Positions 1 through 7,667 of a stretch of 64,000 bases of DNA are shown here, one piece after another. The DNA comes from Mycobacterium heckeshornense. Lineage in GTDB: Bacteria; Actinomycetota; Actinomycetes; Mycobacteriales; Mycobacteriaceae. Location of the stretch: assembly GCF_016592155.1 (NCBI RefSeq), contig NZ_AP024237.1, forward strand, positions 4,712,001 to 4,776,000, read 5' to 3'. How positions within the stretch are numbered: position 1 is the stretch's first letter; every line of letters begins with the position of its first letter. Made by a program: the position numbers and the translations under genes. The notes beneath the pieces were generated by a model. That model had not been told where the DNA came from. It saw nothing but the letters and a program-made list of their open reading frames with translations, and did no database searches.

Positions 1-1244
1 TGCTCGCGGCCGCGGTCAAGCTGATGGAAGACCGCAAGGAACTGTTCACCGGGCTGCTCGCCGCCGAGACCGGCCAGCCGCCGACGATCATCGAAACCAT
101 GCACTGGGCCGGATCCATGGGGTCGCTGACCTTCTTCGCCGGCGCGGCGGACAAGGTCAAGTGGACCGAGACCCGCAACGGTGCCTACGGGCAAACCATC
201 GTGAGCCGCGAGCCGATGGGTGTGGTCGGCGCGATCGTCGCATGGAACGTGCCGTTGTTCTTGGCGGTCAACAAGCTCGGACCCGCATTGCTCGCCGGCT
301 GCACCGTCGTGCTCAAACCGGCCGCCGAAACTCCGCTATCGGCCAACGCATTGGCCGAGGTCCTCGTTGAAGCCGGCCTGTCTGAAGGGGTGCTGTCGGT
401 GGTGCCCGGTGGGGCAGACACCGGCCAATCCCTTACGTCCAACCCGGGCGTCGACATGTTCACCTTCACCGGGAGCTCGGCGGTGGGCCGGGAAGTCGGC
501 AAGCGCGCGGCCGACATGCTCAAGCCGTGCACGCTCGAACTCGGCGGCAAGTCGGCGGCCATCATTCTCGAGGACGTTGACCTGACCGCCGCGGTGCCAA
601 TGCTGGTGTTCTCGGGCGTGATGAACACGGGCCAAGGCTGTGTCAACCAGACCCGCATTCTGGCGCCGCGCTCCCGGTACGACGAAATCGTGGAAGCGGT
701 AAGCAATTTCGTGCAATCGCTGCCGGTGGGGCTCCCCTCGGACCCCGCCGCCCAGATCGGGCCGTTGATTTCGGAGAAGCAGCGCAGCCGAGTCGAGGGC
801 TACATCGCCAAGGGCATCGAAGAAGGGGCGCGGCTGGTTTGCGGCGGCGGCCGACCGGAGGGGCTCGACAGCGGCTACTTTGTGCAGCCCACGGTGTTCG
901 CCGATGTCGACAACAAGATGACGATCGCCCAGGAGGAAATCTTCGGACCCGTGCTGTGCATCATCCCGTATGAGACCGAGGAGGATGCGATCGCCATCGC
1001 CAACGATTCGGTGTACGGCCTGGCCGGCAGCGTCTGGACCACCGATGTGCCGAAAGGCATTGAGATCTCCCAGAAGATCCGCACCGGTACCTATGGCATC
1101 AACTGGTACGCGTTCGACCCCGGCTCACCGTTCGGTGGTTACAAAAACTCCGGCATTGGGCGCGAAAACGGGCCCGAAGGCGTCGAGCACTTCTGCCAGC
1201 TCAAGAGTGTGCTGCTGCCGATGGGCTACACGATCGACGGCTGA
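1..1244 (+). CDS. Aldehyde dehydrogenase, 5' truncated by window edge (Rv0223c-like)
   Basis: This gene encodes an NAD(P)-dependent aldehyde dehydrogenase that oxidises aldehydes to carboxylic acids. The reading frame is open from base 3, so the true start lies outside the window and roughly the first 70-80 of about 490 residues are missing. The visible part has the Rossmann-fold FTGSS segment, the ELGGK motif carrying the general-base Glu (about 534-552) and the catalytic Cys in GQGCVNQ (codon 639-641). The late EEIFGPV and PFGGYKNSG motifs are also present. The substrate cannot be read from the sequence. It sits where Rv0223c lies in M. tuberculosis and runs convergently into the broken deacetylase, with only 8 bases between the stop codons. 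Confidence 0.93.
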   Translation, partial: LAAAVKLMEDRKELFTGLLAAETGQPPTIIETMHWAGSMGSLTFFAGAADKVKWTETRNGAYGQTIVSREPMGVVGAIVAWNVPLFLAVNKLGPALLAGCTVVLKPAAETPLSANALAEVLVEAGLSEGVLSVVPGGADTGQSLTSNPGVDMFTFTGSSAVGREVGKRAADMLKPCTLELGGKSAAIILEDVDLTAAVPMLVFSGVMNTGQGCVNQTRILAPRSRYDEIVEAVSNFVQSLPVGLPSDPAAQIGPLISEKQRSRVEGYIAKGIEEGARLVCGGGRPEGLDSGYFVQPTVFADVDNKMTIAQEEIFGPVLCIIPYETEEDAIAIANDSVYGLAGSVWTTDVPKGIEISQKIRTGTYGINWYAFDPGSPFGGYKNSGIGRENGPEGVEHFCQLKSVLLPMGYTIDG

Positions 1245-1252
1245 TCGGCCCC

Positions 1253-1991
1253 TCAGGCGGCGACATCGTTGAGGGTCACCGTCTGCAGATTGCGGCTGTG
1301 GATGAGATCCAGCAGCTGCGGGTAACAGTGCGTGATAGTGGGTAGGTTGGCGTGCGCCAGCACGATCTGCTGTGGCTGAAAAGCCTTGCCGGCGTTGGCT
1401 ATGAGGCTGGCTTCGGTCTCAGGAGCGGAGTCGCCGAGGCTGGAGCTCCACAGCGTGATCGTCGTGTAGCCGTGGTCGGCGGCGACCCGGTCGATGTCAG
1501 CGTTGTGCACACCGTAGGGTGGCCGGAAGTAAGGGGTGCCGTCCACGCCGTAGGTGCATCTCAGGAAGTCGGCGTTGCGGCGAATCTGGTCGGCCACCGC
1601 GTTCAGCCCGATGCGGGTGAGGTAGGGGTGCGACCAGGTGTGGTTGGCCACCTGGACTTGCCCGGAGTCAACCAGTGGCCGCAGCGCGGGTGCGTTGACC
1701 GACCACGACGGGTGAATACCGGTGACGAAAAAAAGTCAGCCGGGTGCCGCTGTCGCGGCAGAACTGGGCGAACGCACCGACGACAGGGACGCTGGCGCCG
1801 TCATCGACGGTGAGCGCCAATTTATTTCCGCTGCCGGGCAGCCGAGTGAGCACGCCGGCCACCGTCGGCAGCGGCGCCAGCGGGATCTTCCACCGCACCG
1901 GCTCGGCGCCTGCCGCAGCCGCCCGGCCCGCGGCCGCGACAAAAGCAGCGGCAATGGCGCACAGCAATGTCCGCCGTTCGATATTCGGCAC
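1253..1991 (-). pseudogene. Polysaccharide deacetylase, frameshifted at an A7 run
   Basis: This is a carbohydrate esterase 4 (NodB fold) deacetylase of about 245 residues, likely acting on cell-wall sugars outside the cell. The N-terminal piece (1991 to about 1734) has a signal sequence with a twin-arginine-like RRTLL and the first metal motif TVDDG. The C-terminal piece has the zinc motif NHTWSH and the later RPPYG motif. The two pieces lie in different frames. They join without a break if one base is removed from the seven-A run at 1728-1734, restoring LTFFVTG in the first piece and QVANHTW further on. The start is GTG at 1991. It is annotated as broken, but a homopolymer sequencing error is at least as likely. 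M. tuberculosis has no gene here. Confidence 0.82.
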
Positions 1992-2029
1992 CGCATCAAC
2001 GCTACGCCGAAAGAGCGAATTTGCAGTTT

Positions 2030-3056
2030 TTACTTGTGCGCCTCGGGTTTTCGGTCAAATTCATCGCTTGATGCTGTTGACGCGAGCGCCAGTCTTGCGG
2101 CTTGGCGGGCACAGCCCCAGGACAGCGTCACCCCGTTGCTGCCGTGGCCATAGTTATGCACGCAGCGTGCCCGGCCCAGGGGCTCGGCCTCGAGCCGCAC
2201 CGCGGGGCGGCCGGGGCGCAGGCCGGTGACGGTCTCGAGGACCTCGGCGTCGGCAAGACGCGGCTCGATCGTCAGGCATCGCTGCAGAATCCGCTCGGTC
2301 ACATCCGGGTCGGGTGTGCGGTCCCAGCGGCCCGGCACCCGGATGCCACCGCAGACCACCCGCTGGGGATGCGGAAAAAAAGCACGTCCACTCTTCGGCC
2401 TCGGTGACCTCGACGAACACCTGGTCCAACCCGGGATTACTCAGCACGACATGCTGGCCGAACATCGGTTGCAGGGTGTCGTCGCCAACGAGTTCGCGGG
2501 CGCCCAGACCGGTGCAGTTGACGACGATCGGCGCAACCTCTGCGGCCTCGGTTAACGACTCCACCGGGCGGATCTCGATCTCGCCGCCGGCGGCCGACAG
2601 CCGGTTAAGCAGGTACTCCAGGTAGCGCGGCATGTCGATCAGCGGCATGGTGGCTCGAAACCCGTGGGTGAATCCCGGCGGAAGCTGCGAGGGAGCACAG
2701 CGGCGAAGACCGGGAACCAGGTCCGCCTGCGGCGGCAGCTCGTCGACGTTCGCCAGCTCGCCCACTGCGAGCACCGGCGCCAGCCGCACCCCGGTGCCCG
2801 CTACCCTGGCTAGCTCCTGGAAATCACGCAACGACTGCGCCATCCACGCCAGCGTCTGGGAGGCCGGTTCCTGAAACGCGGGGCCCCAGAGGGCTCCCGC
2901 GACGATGGACGTGGTTTGTGCGGGCGGCTCCGCCGCCCACACCCGTACCGGCGAGCCTGCCTCAGCCAGACAGATCGCGGTGGTCAATCCGCTCACCCCG
3001 GCACCGACCACCACGAGGGGTTCCGCATTGTCGGACCGGACGGTATGTGTGCTCAC
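2030..3056 (-). pseudogene. D-amino-acid oxidase, frameshifted at an A7 run
   Basis: This is an FAD-dependent D-amino-acid oxidase (DAO/ThiO family) that would turn D-amino acids into 2-oxo acids, ammonia and peroxide. The N-terminal piece starts at GTG 3056 and has the dinucleotide-binding VVGAGVSGL motif and a long FAD-domain stretch ending in EEWTCFF. The C-terminal piece carries the flavin-site segment NYGHGSNGVTLSWG. Deleting one base from the seven-A run at 2375-2381 fuses them through FFPHPQRVVCGGIR and gives about 341 residues, the family's normal length. It is divergent from the adenylating enzyme at 3151, across about 95 bases. As with the deacetylase, an assembly indel is a real alternative to true inactivation. 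Confidence 0.85.
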
Positions 3057-3150
3057 CGTCTTATTGTGTCGGCTCGTGGCCGGGCCAGGTGACCGCCCGC
3101 AGCGGTGCTTGCAATTGCCGGGTGGTCGGCGGTGCGACAGGATCGTTGGC

Positions 3151-4248
3151 GTGGCGCGTGTCGATGTGTCGTTGTTGGAGGTGCCGCGTTCAGAGCCGGT
3201 CGAGGATCCCGAAGCTTACCTTCGCGCGGCGGTCGCCTGGCACTTCAGCGAGGACACCGGGTCGCCATTTTGGTTGCGCATTGCCGCCACGCTGAACTTC
3301 GACCCGCTGACCGACATCAACACCTTCGCGGATCTGCGCTTGTTTCCCAACCTCGTCAACGAACTGCGCAGCGCGCCCGTGGAGGACCTGATTCCACGCG
3401 GGTACGGGTCGTCGCCGCCGCTGCCGCAGATCTTCGAGTCCGGCGGCACCACCGGGGCTCCCAAACGAACTGTGCAAATGCCGGATTGGATCGAACAGGT
3501 CGTCCGGTGGCAGACCGAGGACTTCACCGCCGGTGGATTCCTGCCGGGCCGCGGCTTCCTATGCCTAATGCCCAGCGGACCGCACGGGGTGGGCTACTTT
3601 TCCCGTCTGGTCTCCGCGAGGCTCGGCTCCATCTTCCACTCGATCGATCTGGATCCGCGCTGGGTTAAAAGGATTGCTGCCCGCAACGCCGCGTCCGACG
3701 TGCTGGCCTACGTCGAACACGTAATCGAGCAGGCCCGTCACGTTCTGCGTACCCAAAACGTCGCGAATCTGCACACCACTCCGCCGCTGCTCGAGGCCCT
3801 CGCCCGCGACGATCACACGGTGCACTTGGTGAACGAGAAGATCCGCTATGTGTTGCTCAGCGGCGCCCATGTCGACGCCGACACGCTGGATCTGTTTCGG
3901 GAGATCTTCCCGGATACCGCGATCACCATGGTTTTCGGCAGCACGATGATCCTCTCGCAGGCCATCACCCGCACCGGCGGCGATTGCGGCTCGTTCGTAT
4001 TCGACCCGCGCACACCGTATGTCGTGTTTTGGGTGCTGGATCCCGACACCGGCGATCACGTGCCGTATGGGCAACGCGGCCAAGTCGTGATGAATCATCT
4101 CAGCAAAGGAATGTTTATACCGAACAACCTGGAACGTGACAGCGCGGTCCGACTCCCAGGACCCCCGGGTCAGATCGGCGATTCGCTCAGCGAGGTGCAG
4201 CCGGTAACCATATTCGAGGGTCGAGACGTCATCGAGGGTGTGTACTGA
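3151..4248 (+). CDS. Short ANL-superfamily adenylating enzyme, EhpF-like
   Basis: This 365-residue protein resembles EhpF, the atypical adenylating enzyme of D-alanylgriseoluteic acid biosynthesis, and is close in size to the LuxE acyl-protein synthetases. The family activates a carboxylate as an acyl-AMP. The phosphate-binding loop SGGTTGAPK is clear. The A5 position reads VFGSTM rather than the usual YGxTE. The protein stops where a normal ligase would begin its mobile C-terminal domain, so the usual catalytic A10 lysine domain is missing. GTG 3151 is chosen because upstream in-frame sequence overlaps the divergent oxidase and is unlike the family. The next gene starts 2 bases after the stop, which suggests translational coupling. 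The substrate is unknown. No phenazine core genes are in the window. Confidence 0.75.
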   Translation: MARVDVSLLEVPRSEPVEDPEAYLRAAVAWHFSEDTGSPFWLRIAATLNFDPLTDINTFADLRLFPNLVNELRSAPVEDLIPRGYGSSPPLPQIFESGGTTGAPKRTVQMPDWIEQVVRWQTEDFTAGGFLPGRGFLCLMPSGPHGVGYFSRLVSARLGSIFHSIDLDPRWVKRIAARNAASDVLAYVEHVIEQARHVLRTQNVANLHTTPPLLEALARDDHTVHLVNEKIRYVLLSGAHVDADTLDLFREIFPDTAITMVFGSTMILSQAITRTGGDCGSFVFDPRTPYVVFWVLDPDTGDHVPYGQRGQVVMNHLSKGMFIPNNLERDSAVRLPGPPGQIGDSLSEVQPVTIFEGRDVIEGVY

Positions 4249-4250
4249 CC

Positions 4251-5657
4251 ATGACGTCAGTGGCCGGCGAATACGCAAGTCGAGCAACAGATCTGGTATA
4301 CCTAGACGCACTCGGACCGAACGGCCCGTACCGGACGCGGAACCGCCAGACCATCACCAGCACAGCCGGTGTGCCAGTTGCCGAGCTGAGTATTGCTCCA
4401 CCGCTCTATGTTTCGCGCAGCATTGGAGCACAGCGCAAAACGCAGCCGCTGCCTGTCAGGCAGCGTCGCACCGCCCTTGCTGACGCCGCCGACGCATTCC
4501 GCTGCGCCGTGATCGCCGGACTGGATTTCGACACCTATGTCGAACGTGCCAGCGCTGTTTCGGGGCTGCCGATCGCGGTGACCCGTGCCGGTGCGCACCG
4601 GGTCGCCCACGTCGTCACGTCGGCAATCGATGCCGTGCGGCCGGCATGCCCCACCGGGGCAGCACTGGACTGGCGCGAGCCCCGCATCCGTCACGGCGGC
4701 GCCGTCTGGACCCGGCGCGGCGACGTCTTCGCCGTGCACGCCTCAGGAAACGGCCCCGGCATCCACGCCTCGTGGCCCCAGGCGCTCGCGCTGGGATACC
4801 GGGTGGCGGTCCGCCCGTCGCGCCGTGAGCCGTTCACCGCGCATAGGCTCGTCCATGCCCTGCGCACCAGCGGATTTCGGCCCGAAGATGCGACGTATCT
4901 GCCGACCGAGCATGGGGGAGCCGACGAGATCATCCGGTCGGCCGACCTGGCGATGGTCTACGGCGATCAGCACGTTGTCGACAAATACGCGACCGACCCC
5001 ACGGTGTTTGTCAACGGGCCGGGTCGCAGCAAGATGTTGATCACCGCCGAGCAAGATTGGCGCGATTACCTCGACGTCGTGGTCGACTCGATCGCCAACC
5101 AGGGCGGGATGGCGTGCGTCAACACCACCGCCGTGCTCTATGAAGGCGATCCCACTGCACTGGCGGGCGCGATCGCCGATCGTTTGTCGACGATCGAACC
5201 GCTACCGACCGAGGACGAGCGGGCGCTTCTGCCCACCCGGAGCATCGACAAGGCCGGCCAACTGGCGGACTTTCTGGCGGCCAAGGCCGCTGGAACGATC
5301 CCGGTGCTCGGCGCCGACCAGGTGGTCGCCCCGCTGGGCAATGGCCGCGCCGCGTTGCGCCCCGCCGTGCACCTGATGGCCGCGCCCGATGTCGACACGC
5401 TCAACACCGAACTGCCGTTCCCGTGCGTGTGGGTGTCGCCGTGGTCGCGCCGCGACGATATGGCAGCACTGCGGCGCTCACTGGTCGTCACCGCCATCAC
5501 CAGCGACGAAGCCCTGGTCGACGAGCTGCTGGCCGAGCCGACCATCGCCAACGTTTACTGGGGCCGCCATCCCACCTCCTACGAGGCACCCGAAATCCCG
5601 CACGACGGGTTCCTGGCGGACTTTCTGATGCGCAATAAGGGTTTCATCCGCGACTGA
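4251..5657 (+). CDS. Aldehyde-dehydrogenase-superfamily protein paired with the adenylating enzyme
   Basis: This 468-residue protein has the aldehyde-dehydrogenase fold. Its predicted catalytic cysteine lies in NQGGMACVNTTAV, and a cofactor-domain stretch with VAVRPSRREPF precedes it. It lacks the textbook ELGGK motif, so it belongs to a divergent branch, as expected for acyl-reductases of the LuxC or EhpG type. Being coupled to an acyl-AMP-forming enzyme suggests that it reduces the activated acid to an aldehyde. That direction is inferred from context, not read from residues. The last 30 bases before the convergent SnoaL-like gene form a hairpin. An ordinary oxidative aldehyde dehydrogenase is the main alternative. 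Confidence 0.75.
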   Translation: MTSVAGEYASRATDLVYLDALGPNGPYRTRNRQTITSTAGVPVAELSIAPPLYVSRSIGAQRKTQPLPVRQRRTALADAADAFRCAVIAGLDFDTYVERASAVSGLPIAVTRAGAHRVAHVVTSAIDAVRPACPTGAALDWREPRIRHGGAVWTRRGDVFAVHASGNGPGIHASWPQALALGYRVAVRPSRREPFTAHRLVHALRTSGFRPEDATYLPTEHGGADEIIRSADLAMVYGDQHVVDKYATDPTVFVNGPGRSKMLITAEQDWRDYLDVVVDSIANQGGMACVNTTAVLYEGDPTALAGAIADRLSTIEPLPTEDERALLPTRSIDKAGQLADFLAAKAAGTIPVLGADQVVAPLGNGRAALRPAVHLMAAPDVDTLNTELPFPCVWVSPWSRRDDMAALRRSLVVTAITSDEALVDELLAEPTIANVYWGRHPTSYEAPEIPHDGFLADFLMRNKGFIRD

Positions 5658-5695
5658 CACGGTGCGTGCCGCCCGCTGCGGCGAGCATCACCGTG
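5658..5695. terminator. Nested hairpin between convergent genes
   Basis: CACGGTG at 5658-5664 pairs with CACCGTG at 5689-5695, and an inner GCCGC/GCGGC stem (5668-5672 with 5678-5682) sits inside. It lies immediately after the stop at 5657 and overlaps the stop of the gene on the other strand. There is no U-tract, so its function as a terminator is only suggested by position and structure. Confidence 0.45.
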
Positions 5696-6245
5696 CTACC
5701 GCCCTGGGGAGGCACGGGTCGAAATAGGCAGGGTCGCAAGTGATCGGGCGCAACCGGTCATTCATGGTGGTCGGCCCCACGTAACGTTCGAAGATGCGCC
5801 ATCCCCGATCGGTCCGGCGCAGCCGGTCCGTCATGGCGGAGTACACCCAGATCGCGGGCAGTTCATCGGGGCTCCCAACCACCTCGGCGGTGATCATGCC
5901 GGGCACGGCGTCCGGGGGCGCATAGCGCACGAGAAGGTTGTGGTAGCGAACGATGACACCCTCGCCGTCACGATCGACGATCGGATTGGTCGCCAGCCTG
6001 CTGACGCCCGGGACGCTGTATGGGTATGCCCGCTGGAAGAAGCTTCGCATTTCCGCCCGGCCCCGATTGACGCCGTGAGTGTGGTACGTGACGCTGTCCG
6101 GGAGGAAGGCCTCGACCATCGCGTCGATATCCCAGGCGTCGAAGAGCAAGTTGACACGGTTGATGAAGTCGATTGCGCTTGTCCGGTCGGCGGCATCGAC
6201 ATCGCTATCCAGGGTGATGGGCGGCAAGTCCGGCATTGACCCCAC
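5688..6245 (-). CDS. SnoaL-like / NTF2-like protein
   Basis: This 185-residue protein has the SnoaL-like cone-shaped alpha+beta fold. An N-terminal helix (AIDFINRVNLLFDAWDIDAMVEAFLPD) is followed by TYHTHG, a GRAEMRSFF segment and alternating strands, ending in RGWRIFERYVGP. Such proteins are polyketide cyclases, steroid isomerases or dehydratases, or non-catalytic binders, and the sequence does not decide between them. Start ATG 6245 is the first Met; Met4 at 6236 is an alternative. It is transcribed away from the TetR regulator, and one of two matching operators (6393-6408) lies about 150 bases upstream, so it is a probable regulator target. Confidence 0.72.
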   Translation of the reverse strand: MGSMPDLPPITLDSDVDAADRTSAIDFINRVNLLFDAWDIDAMVEAFLPDSVTYHTHGVNRGRAEMRSFFQRAYPYSVPGVSRLATNPIVDRDGEGVIVRYHNLLVRYAPPDAVPGMITAEVVGSPDELPAIWVYSAMTDRLRRTDRGWRIFERYVGPTTMNDRLRPITCDPAYFDPCLPRAVAR

Positions 6246-6392
6246 CTTTTCGGTCGGTTGTGCTGCGTGGCAGTCAGCACCAAAGCCACCGGCAGTTTAC
6301 CATCCGTTCATTTGTGGTTAACCCGCTCGTCGGGCCGTGTTCGGTTACATGCCGGACAAGACCTGGCCTCGAGCCGCTAGACCCAACGCGAT

Positions 6393-6408
6393 TATGTAGT
6401 ACTGCATA
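6393..6408. promoter_or_regulatory. Operator dyad 1 of the TetR regulator
   Basis: TATGT-AGTACT-GCATA is a near-perfect dyad embedded in a 20-base near-palindrome (6391-6410). The same TATGC/GCATA half-sites with the same 6-base centre recur at 6499-6514. On the minus strand, CATAAT at 6391-6396 could be a -10 element for the SnoaL-like gene. Assignment to the TetR protein at 6732 is by proximity. Confidence 0.6.
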
Positions 6409-6498
6409 ATCCGAGCGTGATGATGGACGGGTTGACCACAGGTATCGACGGACTTGCTGGGCACCTGGTGTGCAGGTCGGGAGTTCGCCTGGAGGTAG

Positions 6499-6514
6499 TA
6501 TGCTATAGTGCATA
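6499..6514. promoter_or_regulatory. Operator dyad 2 overlapping an extended -10 promoter
   Basis: TATGC-TATAGT-GCATA is a perfect 5-base-arm dyad whose centre is itself a -10 hexamer, TATAGT at 6504-6509, preceded by TG in the extended -10 position. A repressor bound here would block RNA polymerase directly. The predicted transcription start is about 6516-6518, at or next to an ATG. The dyad begins 106 bases after operator 1, close to ten helical turns. Confidence 0.62.
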
Positions 6515-6517
6515 GTC

Positions 6518-6703
6518 ATGGGTTGGCGTATCCGACCCGCGAGGCAGGAGATTGCGATGTGGGTCATCGAGCTCAACGTTGCAGGTCATCGGTTCACCCG
6601 TGCGGTTTCCGACGTACGGCGCCAGCACCTGCGTGGTGTCCGGTTCAGCCGACGCAGCCTGCACTGGCCGGTCCCGCAGGCACGTCGCGCGCACGCCGCA
6701 TAA
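6518..6703 (+). CDS. Possible small leader protein, 61 residues
   Basis: An open frame begins at ATG 6518, right at the predicted transcription start of the promoter at 6504-6509, so it could be read from a leaderless mRNA. An internal ATG at 6557 is preceded by AGGAG at good spacing and would give 48 residues. The product is rich in Arg and resembles no family I recognise. It fills the unusually long 215-base gap between the promoter and the TetR start. It may be a real small protein, a leader peptide or chance coding. Confidence is low because there is no homology support. Confidence 0.3.
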   Translation: MGWRIRPARQEIAMWVIELNVAGHRFTRAVSDVRRQHLRGVRFSRRSLHWPVPQARRAHAA

Positions 6704-6731
6704 TCGTCTGGCTGCCCGGGGGACGACGGCG

Positions 6732-7355
6732 ATGTCGACGGCAGTAGAGGCGGCGCGCAAGAAGCGTGGCGATACGCGCACCAACATGCTTGTCACCGCG
6801 GCTGAGGTGTTGCGCGAGCGCGGCGCGGCCGGGGTGACCATCGACGAGGTACTTACCCGCAGCGGCGCGCCCCGCGGTTCGGTGTACTACCACTTTCCCA
6901 ACGGTCGCAATCAGATCCTGACCGAGGCGCTGCGCTACTCCGGTGAGGCGATCACCGCGGCGATCGATGCCGCCGCCGACCAAGGCGCGATGGCACTGGT
7001 GCGCCGCTTCGTCGAGTTGTGGCAGCACCTGTTGGCCGAGAGCGACTTCAATGCCGGCTGTCCTGTCGTGGCCGCGGCGATCGGCTCGGCCGACGACGAA
7101 CCGCGGCTGACGACCGAGGCCGGAGAGATCTTCGACCGATGGCGCGCAGCGCTGAGCCGGGCCTTCGTCGCCGACGGCTTCGGCCAGTCCGATGCGGAGT
7201 CGCTCGCGGTGACGTCAATCGCCGCGCTGGAAGGCGCCGTGGTGCTGTGCCGCTCGACACGCAGCGCCACCCCGCTGCAAGAGGTTGCCGAGCAGCTCGA
7301 ATTCCTCATCAAAGCAAGGGAATTCGTCTGCCGCAACGGAGTCCCCGGCCGTTAG
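6732..7355 (+). CDS. TetR-family repressor, LmrA/YxaF-like
   Basis: This 207-residue one-component regulator has an N-terminal helix-turn-helix (about residues 12-58, with TIDEVLTRSGAPRGSVYYHFPNG) and a C-terminal ligand domain of the LmrA/YxaF type (FNAGCPVVAAAIGSADDEPRL). ATG 6732 is chosen because it begins the normal TetR N-terminus. The longer open frame upstream is low-complexity and overlaps the putative small leader gene. Two matched dyads upstream (6393-6408 and 6499-6514) are its likely operators. It probably represses itself and the divergent SnoaL-like gene. Its stop overlaps that of the convergent small gene by 4 bases. Confidence 0.88.
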   Translation: MSTAVEAARKKRGDTRTNMLVTAAEVLRERGAAGVTIDEVLTRSGAPRGSVYYHFPNGRNQILTEALRYSGEAITAAIDAAADQGAMALVRRFVELWQHLLAESDFNAGCPVVAAAIGSADDEPRLTTEAGEIFDRWRAALSRAFVADGFGQSDAESLAVTSIAALEGAVVLCRSTRSATPLQEVAEQLEFLIKAREFVCRNGVPGR

Positions 7356-7648
7356 TCGCTGGCGGGTAGCGGCTTGGCCTCTTTGAGATGTAGCGGGGTC
7401 TCACCGATCGTGAGCGTCCCGGCACCGGCCTTGGTCACCAGCACTTCGGCGCCGTTGTCATCGACATAGCGCTTGCCCATGACGTTGCCGTCGGCGAATG
7501 CCGGATCCAGCTCGCCGGAACGCTCTGCGCCGATCGGCACCATCGGGGCGCCGCCGCAGCGCAGGTCGTCGAGGCTGTCGGCGGTACGCACCACGATGAC
7601 TTGGGTGTCGCACACTTGGCTGGCGAGGCGGGTTCCGTTTTTGATCAT
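7352..7648 (-). CDS. Conserved hypothetical 98-residue protein next to an acyl-CoA ligase
   Basis: This small soluble protein has no signal peptide or membrane segment. Notable are two cysteines (SQVCDTQ and DLRCGGAPM) and a C-terminal half predicted as beta strands (KRYVDDNGAEVLVTKAGAGTLTIG). It starts 19 bases after the acyl-CoA ligase gene on the same strand, so the two are probably one transcript. I recognise it only as a conserved actinobacterial hypothetical. The two conserved-looking cysteines would fit a small metal-binding or acyl-accepting partner, but this is speculation. Confidence 0.65.
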   Translation of the reverse strand: MIKNGTRLASQVCDTQVIVVRTADSLDDLRCGGAPMVPIGAERSGELDPAFADGNVMGKRYVDDNGAEVLVTKAGAGTLTIGETPLHLKEAKPLPASD

Positions 7649-7667
7649 GATTGCGTCCCTCGATCAC

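Noticed and set aside
2905..3150. Longer N-terminus for the EhpF-like enzyme
   Set aside because: It would overlap the divergent D-amino-acid oxidase, and its composition is that of a shadow frame. GTG 3151 is the better start.
3151..5657. Phenazine biosynthesis cluster
   Set aside because: EhpF and EhpG similarity alone does not support it. None of the phz core genes is in the window, so only the activation/reduction chemistry is proposed.
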